Of a stretch of 64,000 bases of DNA, positions 9,204 to 19,000 are shown piece by piece. A model generated the notes under the pieces. The model did not search any database, was not told the origin of the DNA, and saw only the letters and a program-made list of their open reading frames with translations. A program made the position numbers and the translations under genes. Where the stretch lies: the NCBI RefSeq assembly GCF_000719265.1, contig NZ_JOFL01000007.1:192193-256192 (forward strand). Reading direction: 5' to 3'. Within the stretch, counting starts at the first letter, position 1; the number at the start of each line of letters is the position of its first letter. Source of the stretch: Streptomyces roseoverticillatus (GTDB taxonomy: Bacteria; Actinomycetota; Actinomycetes; Streptomycetales; Streptomycetaceae).

Positions 9204-11255
9204 CTACTTCTTCGTGCTCGCCTTTTCCTTCTTCGGCTGCGACACCGGGCCGCGGCGCACCGACCCCGGCGCGTTCCACTCCGCCCGCTTGCGCGCACGC
9301 AGCTTCGCCGCCTCCGACGAGTCGAGCTGCCACGGCACCGAGGTGACCATGACGCCCGGCGTGAAGAGCAGGCGGCCCTTCAGGCGCAGCGCGCTCTGGT
9401 TGTGCAGCAGGTGCTCGTACCAGTGGCCGACCACGTACTCGGGGATGTAGACGCTGACGACGTCGCGCGGGCTCTCCTTGCGGAGGCTCTTGACGTAGTC
9501 GATGACCGGCCGGGTGATCTCGCGGTACGGCGAGTCGAGGATCTTCAGCGGGACGTCGAGGCCGCGGCGCTGCCACTCGTCGCGCAGCAGCTTGGTCTCG
9601 GCCGCGTCGACGCTGATGCTGAGCGCTTCGAGGGTGTCGGAGCGCATGAGCTTGGCGTAGGCGACGGCCCGCAGCGTCGGCTTGTGGATCTTGGAGACGA
9701 GGACGATCGAGTGGACGCGGGACGGGCGGACGGTCTCGTCGCCCGGGCCCTCGTCGGCGGCGATCTCCTCGGCCACCCGGTCGTAGTGCTTCCGGATCGC
9801 CGTCATCGTCGCGTAGAAGATCACCATGCCGAGCAGGGCGACCCACGCGCCGTGGGTGAACTTCGTCAGCAGGACGACGACCAGGACCAGGCCGGTGAGG
9901 AAGGCGCCGAAGGTGTTGATCGCGCGGGAGCGGATCATGTGGCGGCGCTTGGCCGGGTCGGTCTCCGTCCGCAGGTGGCGGTTCCAGTGCCGGACCATGC
10001 CGGTCTGGCTGAGGGTGAAGGAGACGAAGACGCCGACGATGTAGAGCTGGATCAGCTTCGTCGAGTCCGCGCCGTAGATGTAGGTGAGGACGGCCGCGGC
10101 GCCCGCCAGCAGCACGATGCCGTTCGAGAACGCCAGGCGGTCGCCGCGCGTGTGCAGCTGGCGCGGCAGGTAGCGGTCCTGGGCGAGGATCGAGCCGAGC
10201 AGCGGGAAGCCGTTGTACGCGGTGTTGGCCGCGAGGAAGAGGACCAGGGCGGTGGCGGCGGCGAGCACGACGAAGAAGAACGAGCCGCTGCCGAAGACCG
10301 CCTCGGCGACCTGGGAGATCACCGGGTTCTGGGTGTAGCCCTCGCCCACCGGCGAGCCGTTCTTGAGCAGGTCGGTGGCCGGGTTCTCGGCCATCCGGAC
10401 GTTGGTCGCCATGGCCAGGCCGATGATGCCGCAGAACATCGTCACGGCCAGGCCGCCCATCAGGGCCAGCGTCGTGGCGGCGTTCTTGCTCTTCGGCTTG
10501 CGGAAGGCCGGCACGCCGTTGCTGATGGCCTCGACGCCGGTGAGGGCGGCGCAGCCGGAGGAGAAGGCGCGCAGCAGCAGGAAGACGAGGGCGAAGCCCG
10601 CGAGGCCCTGGTGCTCGGCATGGATGGTGTAGTCGGCGGTGGGGGCCTTCATGGTCTCGCCCATGAAGAGGCCGCGGGCGGCACCCCAGGCGATCATGAC
10701 GAAGACGCCGCCCACGAAGACGTACGTGGGGATCGCGAAGAGCTTGCCGGACTCCTTGACGCCGCGCAGGTTCATCAGGGTGAGCAGCACGATCACGCCG
10801 ATGGCGCAGGCCGTCTTGTGCTCGATGACGAACGGGATGGCGGAGCCGAGGTTCTCGATGCCGGAGGCGATGGAGACCGCGACGGTCAGGACGTAGTCGA
10901 CGAGCAGGGCGCTCGCGACGGTCAGGCCGGCCTTCGGGCCGAGGTTGACGTTGGCGACCTCGTAGTCGCCGCCGCCACTGGGGTAGGCGTGGACGTTCTG
11001 GCGGTACGAGGCGACCACCGTGAACATCAGCACGACGACGGCGACGGCGATCCATGGGCTGAAGTGGTAGGCCGACACGCCTGCCGCGGAGAGCACGAGG
11101 AGCACTTCGCCCGGCGCGTACGCCACGGAGGAGAGCGGGTCGGAGGCGAAGACGGGCAGGGCGATGCGCTTGGGGAGAAGGGTTTCTCCCAGCTTGCTGC
11201 TGTGCAGCGCCCGGCCGATGAGGATCCGTTTCGGCAGGTCGGTCAGTTTGGACAC
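9204..11255 (-). CDS. APC-superfamily permease with large cytoplasmic tail
   Basis: 683 residues from GTG 11255 (MSKLTDLPKRILIGRAL). I chose this start because the conserved region begins there and the preceding 26 residues are low-complexity. About 12 membrane segments lie in residues 35-490, beginning with the TM1 motif FASDPLSSVAYAPGE typical of COG0531 amino-acid/cation permeases. A ~190-residue soluble C-terminal domain follows. The substrate is not readable. The link in actinomycetes with TrkA regulators suggests a cation or amino acid whose uptake is coupled to ion balance. In this window the two trkA genes lie 33 kb away on the other side of the biosynthetic cluster. Confidence 0.88.
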   Translation of the reverse strand: MSKLTDLPKRILIGRALHSSKLGETLLPKRIALPVFASDPLSSVAYAPGEVLLVLSAAGVSAYHFSPWIAVAVVVLMFTVVASYRQNVHAYPSGGGDYEVANVNLGPKAGLTVASALLVDYVLTVAVSIASGIENLGSAIPFVIEHKTACAIGVIVLLTLMNLRGVKESGKLFAIPTYVFVGGVFVMIAWGAARGLFMGETMKAPTADYTIHAEHQGLAGFALVFLLLRAFSSGCAALTGVEAISNGVPAFRKPKSKNAATTLALMGGLAVTMFCGIIGLAMATNVRMAENPATDLLKNGSPVGEGYTQNPVISQVAEAVFGSGSFFFVVLAAATALVLFLAANTAYNGFPLLGSILAQDRYLPRQLHTRGDRLAFSNGIVLLAGAAAVLTYIYGADSTKLIQLYIVGVFVSFTLSQTGMVRHWNRHLRTETDPAKRRHMIRSRAINTFGAFLTGLVLVVVLLTKFTHGAWVALLGMVIFYATMTAIRKHYDRVAEEIAADEGPGDETVRPSRVHSIVLVSKIHKPTLRAVAYAKLMRSDTLEALSISVDAAETKLLRDEWQRRGLDVPLKILDSPYREITRPVIDYVKSLRKESPRDVVSVYIPEYVVGHWYEHLLHNQSALRLKGRLLFTPGVMVTSVPWQLDSSEAAKLRARKRAEWNAPGSVRRGPVSQPKKEKASTKK

Positions 11256-11360
11256 AACAGAGGATCGTAAGCGCTCACCCGTACGGTCGCCCACCCGCCA
11301 CCCGCCGGAGCGGGAATGTGGCCCACGCCTCATCCCCGGTCCGGCGTACTCCGCGGCGGT

Positions 11361-12656
11361 TCAGCCGTGCAGCAGGGCCGGCAGCGCCCGGTGTCCGTTC
11401 GAGATGAACGACTCGACCGGCTGCAGCTCCTCCTCCCCGGCCGCGAGCCGCATCCGCGGGAAGCGGTCGAAGAGGGCGGGCAGGGCGATGGCCGCCTCCA
11501 GCCGGGCGAGGGGCGCGCCGAGGCAGAAGTGGACGCCGTGCCCGAAGGCGAGGTGGTCCTTGACCGCCCGGGTGACGTCGAAGCGGTCCGGGTCCGCGCC
11601 GTGCAGCTCCGGGTCGCGGCCGGCGGCGGCGTACGCGGCGAGGATCGCGTCGCCCTTGCGCAGGGTGATGCCTCCCCCGGCCTCTCCGACGGCCTCTCCG
11701 CCGATCTCGATGTCCTCGGTGGCGTAGCGCAGCGGGAGGCTCGCGACGGGGGAACGGTGGCGCAGCGTCTCCTCGATCACGTCGTCCCAGCTCGCCGCGC
11801 CCGAGCGGACCAGGGCGAGCTGGTCCGGGTGGGTGAGGAGGGCGTGGACGGCGTTGTCGAGGAGGTTGACGGTGGTCTCGTGCCCGGCGCTGATCACCAG
11901 CAGCAGGGTGTCGAGGAGCTCCTGCTCGCTGAGGCGGGAGCCGTCCTCCTCGCGGGCGGAGATCAGCACGCTGGTCATGTCGTCGCCGGGTGCGGTGCGC
12001 TTGGCGGCGACGAGGGCGCCGAGCAGCTCGTAGGTCCGGGCGTACGTGGCGGTGACCTCGGCGGGGTCGGCGGAGGTGTGGAAGATGCTGTCGACGCAGT
12101 CCCGCAGGCCCTCGCGGAGGTCCGGGTCGGTCACGCCGAACAGCTCGCAGATGACCTGGATGGGGATCGGGTACGCGTAGCGCTCGCGCAGGTCGACGGT
12201 CTCGCCGGGGGCGGTCGCGGCCAAGCCGTCGAGGAGGTCCGCGGTCAGCGCCTCGATGCGGGGGCGCAGGGCGGCGGTGCGGCGGGCGGTGAAGGCCTTG
12301 GCGACGAGGGAGCGCAGCCGCTTGTGGTCGGTGCCGTAGGCGGTGAACATGTTCTGCACCGCCACCCAGGTGAACAGGGGCCAGTCGGGCGAGATGTCAC
12401 CGTTGATCCAGGCCGGCCAGTGCTGGTTGGGGTCCTTCGAGACGCGCGGGTCGGTCAGGAGCTCCTTCAGCAGCGGCTGTGTGGTCACTGCCCACGCCAC
12501 CACTCCGCCAGGAAGCTCCACGGGCGTCGCCGCGCCGCGGGCCCGGACCCGGGCGGCCTCCCCGTGGATGTCGCTGCCGGTGGCGTCGATCCGGAGGGGG
12601 GCGGGCTGAACCGGGACGGCGCCGGGCCGGCGGTCCGTGCTGGGCTTGCGTTCCAT
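11361..12656 (-). CDS. Cytochrome P450 (second P450 of the conservon)
   Basis: 431 residues, ATG 12656 with GGAG 7 bases upstream. It has all P450 hallmarks: the I-helix AGHETT (oxygen activation), ExxR in EETLRHR, and the heme loop [10 protein letters not shown] with the cysteine ligand. It resembles bacterial CYP107/CYP105-type enzymes that oxidise small molecules. It is the last gene of the conservon operon. The preceding P450 reading frame runs 172 bases into this gene. Substrate unknown; it may serve the conservon pathway or the adjacent cluster. A dedicated ferredoxin is not seen nearby. Confidence 0.92.
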   Translation of the reverse strand: MERKPSTDRRPGAVPVQPAPLRIDATGSDIHGEAARVRARGAATPVELPGGVVAWAVTTQPLLKELLTDPRVSKDPNQHWPAWINGDISPDWPLFTWVAVQNMFTAYGTDHKRLRSLVAKAFTARRTAALRPRIEALTADLLDGLAATAPGETVDLRERYAYPIPIQVICELFGVTDPDLREGLRDCVDSIFHTSADPAEVTATYARTYELLGALVAAKRTAPGDDMTSVLISAREEDGSRLSEQELLDTLLLVISAGHETTVNLLDNAVHALLTHPDQLALVRSGAASWDDVIEETLRHRSPVASLPLRYATEDIEIGGEAVGEAGGGITLRKGDAILAAYAAAGRDPELHGADPDRFDVTRAVKDHLAFGHGVHFCLGAPLARLEAAIALPALFDRFPRMRLAAGEEELQPVESFISNGHRALPALLHG

Positions 12657-14053
12657 CGGCTGTCTCCAGGGAGGTCGGCCTGCTGCGGGGACGGGGCGGA
12701 CTGGGGCTGCTCGTACGGCGGTACGGGGCCGGGCCCGGGGCGGCGCACGGCCGAGAGGTCGTGCACGGGCGCGGGCCGCGGACCGGCCGGCGGGGCCGGG
12801 GGGAAGCGTACGGGCAGCGCCGTCAGGGCGCGGTGGAACGGGCCGGGCCGCCAGACGAGGCGGTCGGCCGGGACGGCGAGTTCGAGGTCCGGCAGCCGGT
12901 CGAGGAGCTTCTCGACGGCGACGGCGGCGATCAGGCGGGCCGCGTCCTTGGCCGGGCAGTGGTGGGGGCCGGCGCTCCAGGCGAGGTGGGCGCGGTTGCC
13001 GGTGCGCCGGGTGGTGAGCAGCGCGGGGTCGGTGTTGGCGGCGGCGAAGCTGACGACGACGGGCTCGCCCGCGGCCAGCGGCACGCCGCCGAAGTCGACG
13101 TCCTGCACGGGATAGTGGACGCCGTAGTTGGCCATCGGCGGGTCGAGCCAGAGCACCTCGTCCAGGGCGTCCTCGACCGGCATGCTGCCGCCCGCGAGGT
13201 CGCCCGCGAAGCGGTCGTCGGAGAGCAGCAGCCGCAGGGCGTTGGCGATGAGGTTCTGCTGGGGCTCGGTGCCGGCGCCGATGAGGACGACGTGCTGGTG
13301 GATCAGCTCCTCGTCGCTCAGGCGGGCGTGGTGGGCCATCAGCCAGGAGGTCATGTCGGCGCCGGGCTGCTCGCGCTTGAGGGCGACGAGTTCGACGAGG
13401 CTGCTGGTGATGAGGGCGTCGGCGCGCTCGGCGTCGACGCCGTCGAAGATGCCGGAGAAGCCCTCCACGAGGCGGTCGCCGAGCTCCGGCGGGCAGCCGA
13501 AGAGCTGCTGGAAGACCAGCAGCGGCAGCACCTTGGCGTACGCGCCGAGCAGATCGGCCTCGCCGAGGCCCGCGAAGCGGTCGATGAGGGTGTCGGCGCT
13601 GCGCTCGACGTAGCCGCGCAGGGCGTTGGGGTCGATGCGCGCGAGGGAGTCGGTGACGGCCTGGCGCAGCCGCGTGTGGGCCTCTCCGTCGGAGAAGAGG
13701 CAGTTGGGGCGGTAGGCCATCATCGGCACGACGGGGTTGTCCGGGGCGACGCGGCCGTCGGCGAGGGCGCGCCAGCGGCGGGCGTCCTTGCCGAAGATCT
13801 CGGGGGTGCGGAGCACTTCGAGCGCGGCCCGGTAGTCGGTGACGAGGGTCGCGTGGGCGCCGGGGGCCAGTTCCACGGGGGCGGCCGGGCCCAGGGTGCG
13901 CAGCCGGGCGTAGACGGCGTGCGGGTCGGCGGCGAAGTCGGGCCCGTACATGGGGGTGGGGGGCCCGGGGGCCCAGGCCCCGGCGGCGTGCTCCTGGTGC
14001 GCCGGGCAGCCGGGCGGGGGCACGGCGCCGGCTTCGGGGCGGGGGTGGTTCAC
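12485..14053 (-). CDS. cvnE: Conservon cytochrome P450 (CvnE)
   Basis: 522 residues, with start overlapping the CvnD stop by 4 bases (ATGA type). The I-helix has GAGTEPQQN, with EP in place of the usual ET. The K-helix has DEVLW in place of a plain ExxR. The heme loop is [13 protein letters not shown] with the cysteine ligand. These deviations are usual for the conservon P450 branch. The frame stays open for ~110 residues beyond the P450 fold and overlaps the next P450 gene by 172 bases, giving a Pro/Arg-rich tail ([14 protein letters not shown]) that is just the other gene's sequence in a shifted frame. A stop codon has probably been lost near the natural end. Confidence 0.85.
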   Translation of the reverse strand: MNHPRPEAGAVPPPGCPAHQEHAAGAWAPGPPTPMYGPDFAADPHAVYARLRTLGPAAPVELAPGAHATLVTDYRAALEVLRTPEIFGKDARRWRALADGRVAPDNPVVPMMAYRPNCLFSDGEAHTRLRQAVTDSLARIDPNALRGYVERSADTLIDRFAGLGEADLLGAYAKVLPLLVFQQLFGCPPELGDRLVEGFSGIFDGVDAERADALITSSLVELVALKREQPGADMTSWLMAHHARLSDEELIHQHVVLIGAGTEPQQNLIANALRLLLSDDRFAGDLAGGSMPVEDALDEVLWLDPPMANYGVHYPVQDVDFGGVPLAAGEPVVVSFAAANTDPALLTTRRTGNRAHLAWSAGPHHCPAKDAARLIAAVAVEKLLDRLPDLELAVPADRLVWRPGPFHRALTALPVRFPPAPPAGPRPAPVHDLSAVRRPGPGPVPPYEQPQSAPSPQQADLPGDSRWNASPARTAGPAPSRFSPPPSGSTPPAATSTGRPPGSGPAARRRPWSFLAEWWRGQ

Positions 14054-14691
14054 GCGTGCTCCCGTACGGTGCGCCGCTGCAGGTACTCGACGAGGGCGAT
14101 GAGCGCACGGGTCGACGAGACCCGGTCGCGGGCGTCGCAGGTGACCAGGGGGGTCTCGGGGAGCAGGTCGAGCGCCTCGCGGATCTCCGCCTCCGGGTGC
14201 ACGGGCGCGCCGTCGAAGTGGTTGACGGCCACCCCGTAGGGCAGGCCGAGCTCCTCCAGCAGGCCCATGACGTCGAAGGACTGCTCCAGGCGGCGGGTGT
14301 CGGCGAGGACGAGCGCGCCGAGCGCGCCCTGCGTCATGTCCTGCCAGAGGCGGGTGAAGCGCTGCTGGCCGGGGGCGCCGAAGAGGTAGAGCACCAGGCT
14401 GTCGCTGAGGGTGAGGCGGCCGAAGTCCATGGCGACCGTGGTGGTGGTCTTGCCCTCGATGCCGGCGAGGTCGTCGACCCCCGCCCCGGCCTGGGTCATG
14501 GTCTCCTCGGTGCGCAGCGGCCGGATCTCCGACAGCGAGCCGACGAACGTGGTCTTGCCGACGGCGAAGTGGCCGACGACGAGGAGCTTGGCCGCGGTGC
14601 TCACGGTGCGCCGCAGGTACAGCTGCTCGCCGCCGGCGCCGGGAACGGGCTCGACGGGACCTGCGGGCTCAGAGGCGAGCGCGAAGTCCAT
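14050..14691 (-). CDS. cvnD: Conservon small GTP-binding protein (CvnD)
   Basis: 213 residues. The P-loop is GHFAVGKTT near residue 40. Switch-region and DxxG-like segments are present ([11 protein letters not shown], the usual GQ variant), and NHFD stands in the position of the NKxD guanine motif. CvnD proteins are Ras/Arf-like GTPases acting with CvnA-C in a membrane-associated, G-protein-like complex that controls antibiotic production or development in streptomycetes. It overlaps cvnC by 23 bases and cvnE by 4, so the operon is translationally coupled. Confidence 0.93.
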   Translation of the reverse strand: MDFALASEPAGPVEPVPGAGGEQLYLRRTVSTAAKLLVVGHFAVGKTTFVGSLSEIRPLRTEETMTQAGAGVDDLAGIEGKTTTTVAMDFGRLTLSDSLVLYLFGAPGQQRFTRLWQDMTQGALGALVLADTRRLEQSFDVMGLLEELGLPYGVAVNHFDGAPVHPEAEIREALDLLPETPLVTCDARDRVSSTRALIALVEYLQRRTVREHA

Positions 14692-15031
14692 CCAGCACCT
14701 CCTGCAGGATCTGGGCCTCGGGGAGTTGTGCCGAGGGGATGGGGGCCCGGGTGATGAGGTGGCCGCTGTCGACCAGGTCGCCGAGCAGCACCTTGGTGAC
14801 GCTCACGGGCAGCATCAGGTGCCCGGCGATCTCGGCGACCGACAGGGGGCCGCCGAGGCAGAGTTCCATGAGCCGGCGCTTCTCGGGGCTGAGCCCGGTG
14901 AGCGGCCGGTCGTACTGGGCCAGGACCAGGGTGACCAGGTCGAAGGTGTTGCGGGTCGGGTGGGCGCGGCCGTCGGTGACGACGTACGGGCGCACTAACC
15001 CTCTCTCGTGCCTCGGCGCCGGCGGGGTCAT
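14669..15031 (-). CDS. cvnC: Conservon DUF742 protein (CvnC)
   Basis: 120 residues, start overlapping the cvnB stop by 4 bases. It has the conserved RPYVVTDGRAHPT segment, the winged-helix-like core with LSVAEIAGHL, and VTKVLLGDLVDSG. DUF742 proteins couple the sensor kinase and roadblock protein to the GTPase. Codon 12 is TTA (complement at 14996-14998), so translation of the conservon may depend on the bldA tRNA. Confidence 0.93.
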   Translation of the reverse strand: MTPPAPRHERGLVRPYVVTDGRAHPTRNTFDLVTLVLAQYDRPLTGLSPEKRRLMELCLGGPLSVAEIAGHLMLPVSVTKVLLGDLVDSGHLITRAPIPSAQLPEAQILQEVLDGLRARL

Positions 15032-15459
15032 GCCGGGGCGCCCGAGCCCTGCCAGGTGCCCGCGCGGGGCGGGCTGGTCAGCTCCTTGCCGAGCCGGTCG
15101 ACGAGCTTCTGCATGCGGTACGTGACCGCTTCCATGTCGACGTGCTCGGTCGCGGACACCGCGAGGTACGCGCCCGGGCCGGCCGCGATGAGGAAGACGT
15201 AGCCGTGGGCGAACTCCACGAGCGTCTGCCGCCAGGGGTTCTCCTGCTGGCCCTGGTTGCAGAACTCGGAGGTGGAGCGGCTGATGGACTGCAGGCCGGA
15301 GAGGGCCGCGGCCTGGCGCTCGGCCTCGTCGCGCTCGATGCCCTGGGAGCGGGCGCGGAGCATGCCGTCGGAGGACAGGAGGATCGCGTGCCGGGCTTCG
15401 GGCATCTTGACGACCTCGTCCAGCATCCAGCCGAGTTCGTTGTTGAGGTGGTCGTTCAC
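15028..15459 (-). CDS. cvnB: Conservon roadblock/LC7 protein (CvnB)
   Basis: 143 residues with the roadblock/LC7 fold: NELGWMLDEVVKMPEARHAI, then LLSSDGMLRARSQG and FLIAAGPGAYLAVSA. Such proteins are GAP-like partners or scaffolds of the Ras-like CvnD. The start overlaps cvnA by 4 bases and the stop overlaps cvnC by 4 bases. Confidence 0.94.
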   Translation of the reverse strand: MNDHLNNELGWMLDEVVKMPEARHAILLSSDGMLRARSQGIERDEAERQAAALSGLQSISRSTSEFCNQGQQENPWRQTLVEFAHGYVFLIAAGPGAYLAVSATEHVDMEAVTYRMQKLVDRLGKELTSPPRAGTWQGSGAPA

Positions 15460-17120
15460 GCGGGGGGGTTCCCTTCGTCGTCTACGGGGGCGGGGGTGCC
15501 GGGTGCTCCGGGGGGCGCCTCGTGCGCCGGTGTCCCCTGCAGGGGGCCGATGGGCGTGCCGGCGGCGGGGGTGCGGCCCGCTCGGGTGCCGCGGGCGAAG
15601 GCGCCCATGCGGCGGGCGGTCTCCTCGGCGGTGCGCTCGCCGGCGCCGGTGCCGCCGGTGCCCGGGGCGGGCGTCTCCGCGGGCAGGGGTGCGGGCCGGC
15701 CCCGGTGGCTGCCGCCGGCGGCGGGCTGCCGGCGGCGGCGCTTGGGCAGGCCGCCCGCGGTGGAGCCGACGGAGCCGGGGACGGGACCGGCGGTTCCGGG
15801 GGTGTCGGAGGGCGCGGCGTGGCTGCCGGAGGGCGCGGCGTGGCCGGCCTGCGTCGCGGGGAAGCCGGATGCGGCCGGGGAGTCCGGAGCGGCCGGGAAA
15901 TCCGGGGCGGCCGGGAAGTTCCGTGCGTCGGGAAAGTCCGGGAAGTCCGGGACCGGTGCCTGGGCCGGGGGGTGCGTCGCCGCCGGGCGGTCCGCCTCGT
16001 GCCCGCGTCCCTGCCCGCGTCCGTGTTCACGCCTGTGGCCTTGCTCGCGCCCGCGCCCGTGCCCGCGCCCGTGCCCCTGCTCGGCCTGGGGCCGCAGCGG
16101 CGTGGTGTCGGGCCCGTCGATGTCGATCTGGGTGAGCAGGGTGCTGGGGAGAAACAGCACGGCCCGGACGCCGCCGTACGGCGAGCGCGTGTCGACCGAG
16201 ACGCTGAACCCGTAGCGCGCGGCGAGCACGCCGATGACGGGGAAGCCGAACTGGGGCGGGTCGCCGAGGCGGGAGACGTCGACGGTGGCGCGGCCGGTGA
16301 GCAGGGCGCCGGCCCGCTGGATCTCCTGGCCGTCCATGCCGACGCCCGCGTCGTCGATGACGATGCAGGCGCCGTTGTGCACGGGCTGCAGGCCGACCTC
16401 GACGGTGGTGTTGGGCTGGGAGTGGCGCGCGGCGTTGTCGAGGAGCTCGGCGACGGCGAGCACGACCGGCTCCACGGCGCGGCTGACGACGGCGAGGTCG
16501 GCCTGGCTGTGGACCTGGACGCGCCGGTAGTCGCGGATGCGGGAGGTGGCGCCCCGTACGACATCGGTCAGGGGCGAGGCGGCGCGCTGCCGGCCGGGCC
16601 AGGAGCCGCACAGGACGGCGATGGCCTGGGCGCGGCGGCCGAACTGGGAGTTGGCGTGGTCGATCTGCAGCAGGTCGCGTAGCACGTCGGGATTGTCGTG
16701 CCGGTCCTGCATGTCGGAGATGGCCAGCTGCTGCTCGTGGGCGAGTCCCTGGAGCGCGCGCATGGAGGCCTTGAGGGCGGCCTTCGCGGACTGGTCGGCG
16801 CGGGCCTGCGCCTTGTCGACGGCCTGGGTGAAGGTGTCCATCACGGACTGCAGGCCGTGCGCGAAGACGGTGCCGGCGAGCTGCTCGTCGAGCAGGCCGG
16901 GCAGGGGCACGGGCTGGTTCATGGAGGCCGTCACGGCGGGGAGCCGGACGGCCGTCAGGTGGCCGAGCTCGGTGTCGCGCGCCCGCTGGCCCTCCTCCAG
17001 CGTCGCGGCGCGCAGCCGCAGGGCCGCGGCGATGCCGCGCTGGCGCACCAGCAGGACCGCGACGGCGATCAGCGCGGCGGCCAGACACCAGGTCACTGCG
17101 TCCGGTATGTGATGTGACAT
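15456..17120 (-). CDS. cvnA: Conservon sensor-kinase-like ATPase (CvnA)
   Basis: 554 residues, ATG 17120 with GAGGAA 5 bases upstream. A single N-terminal membrane segment (residues 8-23) is followed by a helical region and a HATPase_c domain near 200-340, with the N-box VLAVAELLDNAARHS and a GVGMDG glycine motif. No usual phospho-acceptor H-box is obvious, which is common in CvnA. The last ~200 residues are disordered and repetitive: first Gly/His/Arg-rich (GHGRGHGRGREQGH), then Pro-Asp-Phe repeats (PDFPDFPD). First gene of the conservon; a 220-bp gap with a terminator separates it from the upstream lyase. Confidence 0.9.
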   Translation of the reverse strand: MSHHIPDAVTWCLAAALIAVAVLLVRQRGIAAALRLRAATLEEGQRARDTELGHLTAVRLPAVTASMNQPVPLPGLLDEQLAGTVFAHGLQSVMDTFTQAVDKAQARADQSAKAALKASMRALQGLAHEQQLAISDMQDRHDNPDVLRDLLQIDHANSQFGRRAQAIAVLCGSWPGRQRAASPLTDVVRGATSRIRDYRRVQVHSQADLAVVSRAVEPVVLAVAELLDNAARHSQPNTTVEVGLQPVHNGACIVIDDAGVGMDGQEIQRAGALLTGRATVDVSRLGDPPQFGFPVIGVLAARYGFSVSVDTRSPYGGVRAVLFLPSTLLTQIDIDGPDTTPLRPQAEQGHGRGHGRGREQGHRREHGRGQGRGHEADRPAATHPPAQAPVPDFPDFPDARNFPAAPDFPAAPDSPAASGFPATQAGHAAPSGSHAAPSDTPGTAGPVPGSVGSTAGGLPKRRRRQPAAGGSHRGRPAPLPAETPAPGTGGTGAGERTAEETARRMGAFARGTRAGRTPAAGTPIGPLQGTPAHEAPPGAPGTPAPVDDEGNPPA

Positions 17121-17267
17121 CAATTCCTCGTGGACGCAGGGGGCATGCGGACGGCTGGACGAGGCCGTTGTCCCTGACGTCCCGTCCAGAAGCGGAATAC
17201 GCGGATCATCCTAACCACGGCCGTAGCCGGGTGGCCGATCTTCGCCTGCGGATGACCGAACACGCAT

Positions 17268-17307
17268 CCGCCTTCCGCAGGGCCTCGGACGAGGGTACGG
17301 AAGGCGG
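17268..17307 (-). terminator. Hairpin between lyase gene and conservon
   Basis: A 10-bp perfect inverted repeat, CCGCCTTCCG (17268-17277) with CGGAAGGCGG (17298-17307), and a 20-base loop. It lies just after the lyase stop on the minus strand. No clear U-tract. Confidence 0.55.
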
Positions 17308-17340
17308 AAGGCGGGTGCAGGCAGTGCGGGTGAAGTGTTG

Positions 17341-18822
17341 TCAGGACCACAGTGCGCGGTCGGCCGGCGGGAGGGCGCGGTCGACCAGCGGGCCCGCGGC
17401 GCCGGTGTAGTCGGCGGGGTCGCAGAGGGCGGCCAGCTCGGCGGCTGTGAAGCGACCGTCCAGTAGCGGCTGCTCGGCGAGGATCAGGTGCAGTTCCCGG
17501 CCATTCGCGGCCGCTTCGGCCGACGCCGCGGTGAGCAGCCGCTTGGCCGCCGACCGGCCGATACGGGGCGCCAGGACGGCCGCGAGCCGCTCCGAGACGA
17601 CCTGGGCCCCCGTCAGGCGGAGGTTCTCGCGCATCCGGTCCGGCCGCACCTCCAGGCCCTCCGCGAGCTCGACGGCGGTACGGGCCGCGCCGCCGGCCAG
17701 GCGCAGGCATTCGCGCAGCAGCTGCCACTCCGCGTGCCACGCGCCGGCCGAGCGCTCGTCCTCCGCCGCCAGACACTGCGTCAGGCCGGCCGCCAGGACC
17801 GGCACCTGCAGCGCCGCGCTGCGGATCAGGGTGGCGAGGACGGGGTTGCGCTTGTGCGGCATGGCCGAGGAGGCGCCGCGGCCCGCGCGGCCGCCGCCCG
17901 GCTCGGCGACCTCGCCGGCCTCCGTGCGGGCCAGCGACTGCACGTCCGCCGCGATCTTGCCGAGGGCGCCGGCGGTGAACGCGAGGGCGGCGGCCAGATC
18001 GGCCACCGGGGTGCGCAGGGCGTGCCAGGGCAGGGGCGGGCGTTTCAGCCCGGTCTCGGCGGCGAAGGCGTCGGCGAGCCGCGCCGCGTAGCTGCCGTCC
18101 TGCGTGCCCCGGACTCCCGCGAGCCGTGCGTACTCCAGGTAGCCGGCGAGCGTGCCGGCCGCGCCGCCGAGCGAGACCGGCAGGCTGGCGTGCACGTGTC
18201 CGAGCCGCTGCTCCGCGTCGAGGGTGAGCTGCCGCCAGCCTGCCGCCTTCAGCCCGAAGGTCGTCGGTACGGCGTGCAGGGTGAGCGTGCGGCCCGCCAT
18301 GAGGGTGTCCCGGTGACGGGCCGCGAGCACGGCCAGCGCCTCGGCGGTACGGGTCAGGTCCGCGCGGACCGTGCGCAGCGTGCGGTCCGCGACCAGCATG
18401 GTGCCCGTGTCGAGGATGTCCTGGCTGGTGGAGCCGCGGTGCACGTACTCGGCGGCCTGCGGGTCCTCCGCCGCGACGAGCTCTGTGAGCGCCTGCACGA
18501 GGCCGACGACGGGGTTCGCGGTCTGCCGCGCGGCCAGCGCGAGCGCTCGTACGTCGAACCGGTCCGCGCGGGCGGCGCGGGTGATGGCTTCCGCGGCCCC
18601 GGCGGGCACGGCCCCGAGCCGGGCCTGCGCCCGGGCGAGCGCGGCCTCGGCATCGAGCATGGCCTGCAGCCAGGCGGTGTCGCCGGTGGCCGCTTCGGCG
18701 GGGGCGCCGACCCGAACGGGGGACAGCAGCCCGACGTCGGCGACGGGGGCCTTGCCGGCCGGGGCGGGGGGTGCCTGCGGGCCCGGCGCGGCGGCCCCGG
18801 ACGGGCTGCCGGCGCCCGCCAC
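17341..18822 (-). CDS. creD: Nitrosuccinate lyase (CreD-like, fumarase/ASL superfamily)
   Basis: About 450 conserved residues beginning at GLLSPVRVG. The start is uncertain and GTG 18822 is the best in-frame codon. It belongs to the aspartase/fumarase/PcaB-like branch: GSTSQDILDTG holds the substrate-binding TSQD, and the signature loop with the catalytic serine reads ASSAMPHKRNP. CreD enzymes split nitrosuccinate into nitrous acid and fumarate. The specific call rests on the next gene upstream being a CreE-like aspartate N-oxygenase, since 3-carboxymuconate cycloisomerases (PcaB) have a similar sequence but no pca genes are here. The 5' end lies inside an 88-bp repeat, which adds ~40 non-conserved residues. 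Confidence 0.78.
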   Translation of the reverse strand: MAGAGSPSGAAAPGPQAPPAPAGKAPVADVGLLSPVRVGAPAEAATGDTAWLQAMLDAEAALARAQARLGAVPAGAAEAITRAARADRFDVRALALAARQTANPVVGLVQALTELVAAEDPQAAEYVHRGSTSQDILDTGTMLVADRTLRTVRADLTRTAEALAVLAARHRDTLMAGRTLTLHAVPTTFGLKAAGWRQLTLDAEQRLGHVHASLPVSLGGAAGTLAGYLEYARLAGVRGTQDGSYAARLADAFAAETGLKRPPLPWHALRTPVADLAAALAFTAGALGKIAADVQSLARTEAGEVAEPGGGRAGRGASSAMPHKRNPVLATLIRSAALQVPVLAAGLTQCLAAEDERSAGAWHAEWQLLRECLRLAGGAARTAVELAEGLEVRPDRMRENLRLTGAQVVSERLAAVLAPRIGRSAAKRLLTAASAEAAANGRELHLILAEQPLLDGRFTAAELAALCDPADYTGAAGPLVDRALPPADRALWS

Positions 18823-18977
18823 CCCACCGCCGCTACGGCGATCAGCCACAACGACGGTCTCCGGCGGTGCCCAACCGGCCTCGCTACGTCGGGCTGCCGG
18901 CGCCCGCCACCCCACCGCCGCTACGGCGATCAGCCACAACGACGGTCTCCGGCGGTGCCCAACCGGCCTCGCTACGT
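18803..18977 (-). repeat. 88-bp direct tandem duplication of a palindromic element
   Basis: Two almost identical 88-bp units begin at 18803 and 18891. Each contains the minus-strand form of a GC-palindromic element found elsewhere in the window (GGCACCGCCGG ... CGCCGTAGCGGCGG). A further fragment in the opposite orientation starts near 18978. The array overlaps the putative start of the lyase gene. Confidence 0.9.
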
Positions 18978-19000
18978 GGCACCGCCGGGCTCCGCCATGG

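Noticed and set aside
7536..11270. 1244-codon open frame on the plus strand
   Set aside because: It is antisense to the RNA methyltransferase and APC permease genes, has Asp/Val/Arg/Gly-rich content typical of shadow frames in high-GC DNA, and no domain.
17341..18822. 3-carboxy-cis,cis-muconate cycloisomerase (PcaB)
   Set aside because: Sequence alone would permit it, but no protocatechuate genes are present and the next gene is a CreE-like oxygenase; nitrosuccinate lyase fits better.
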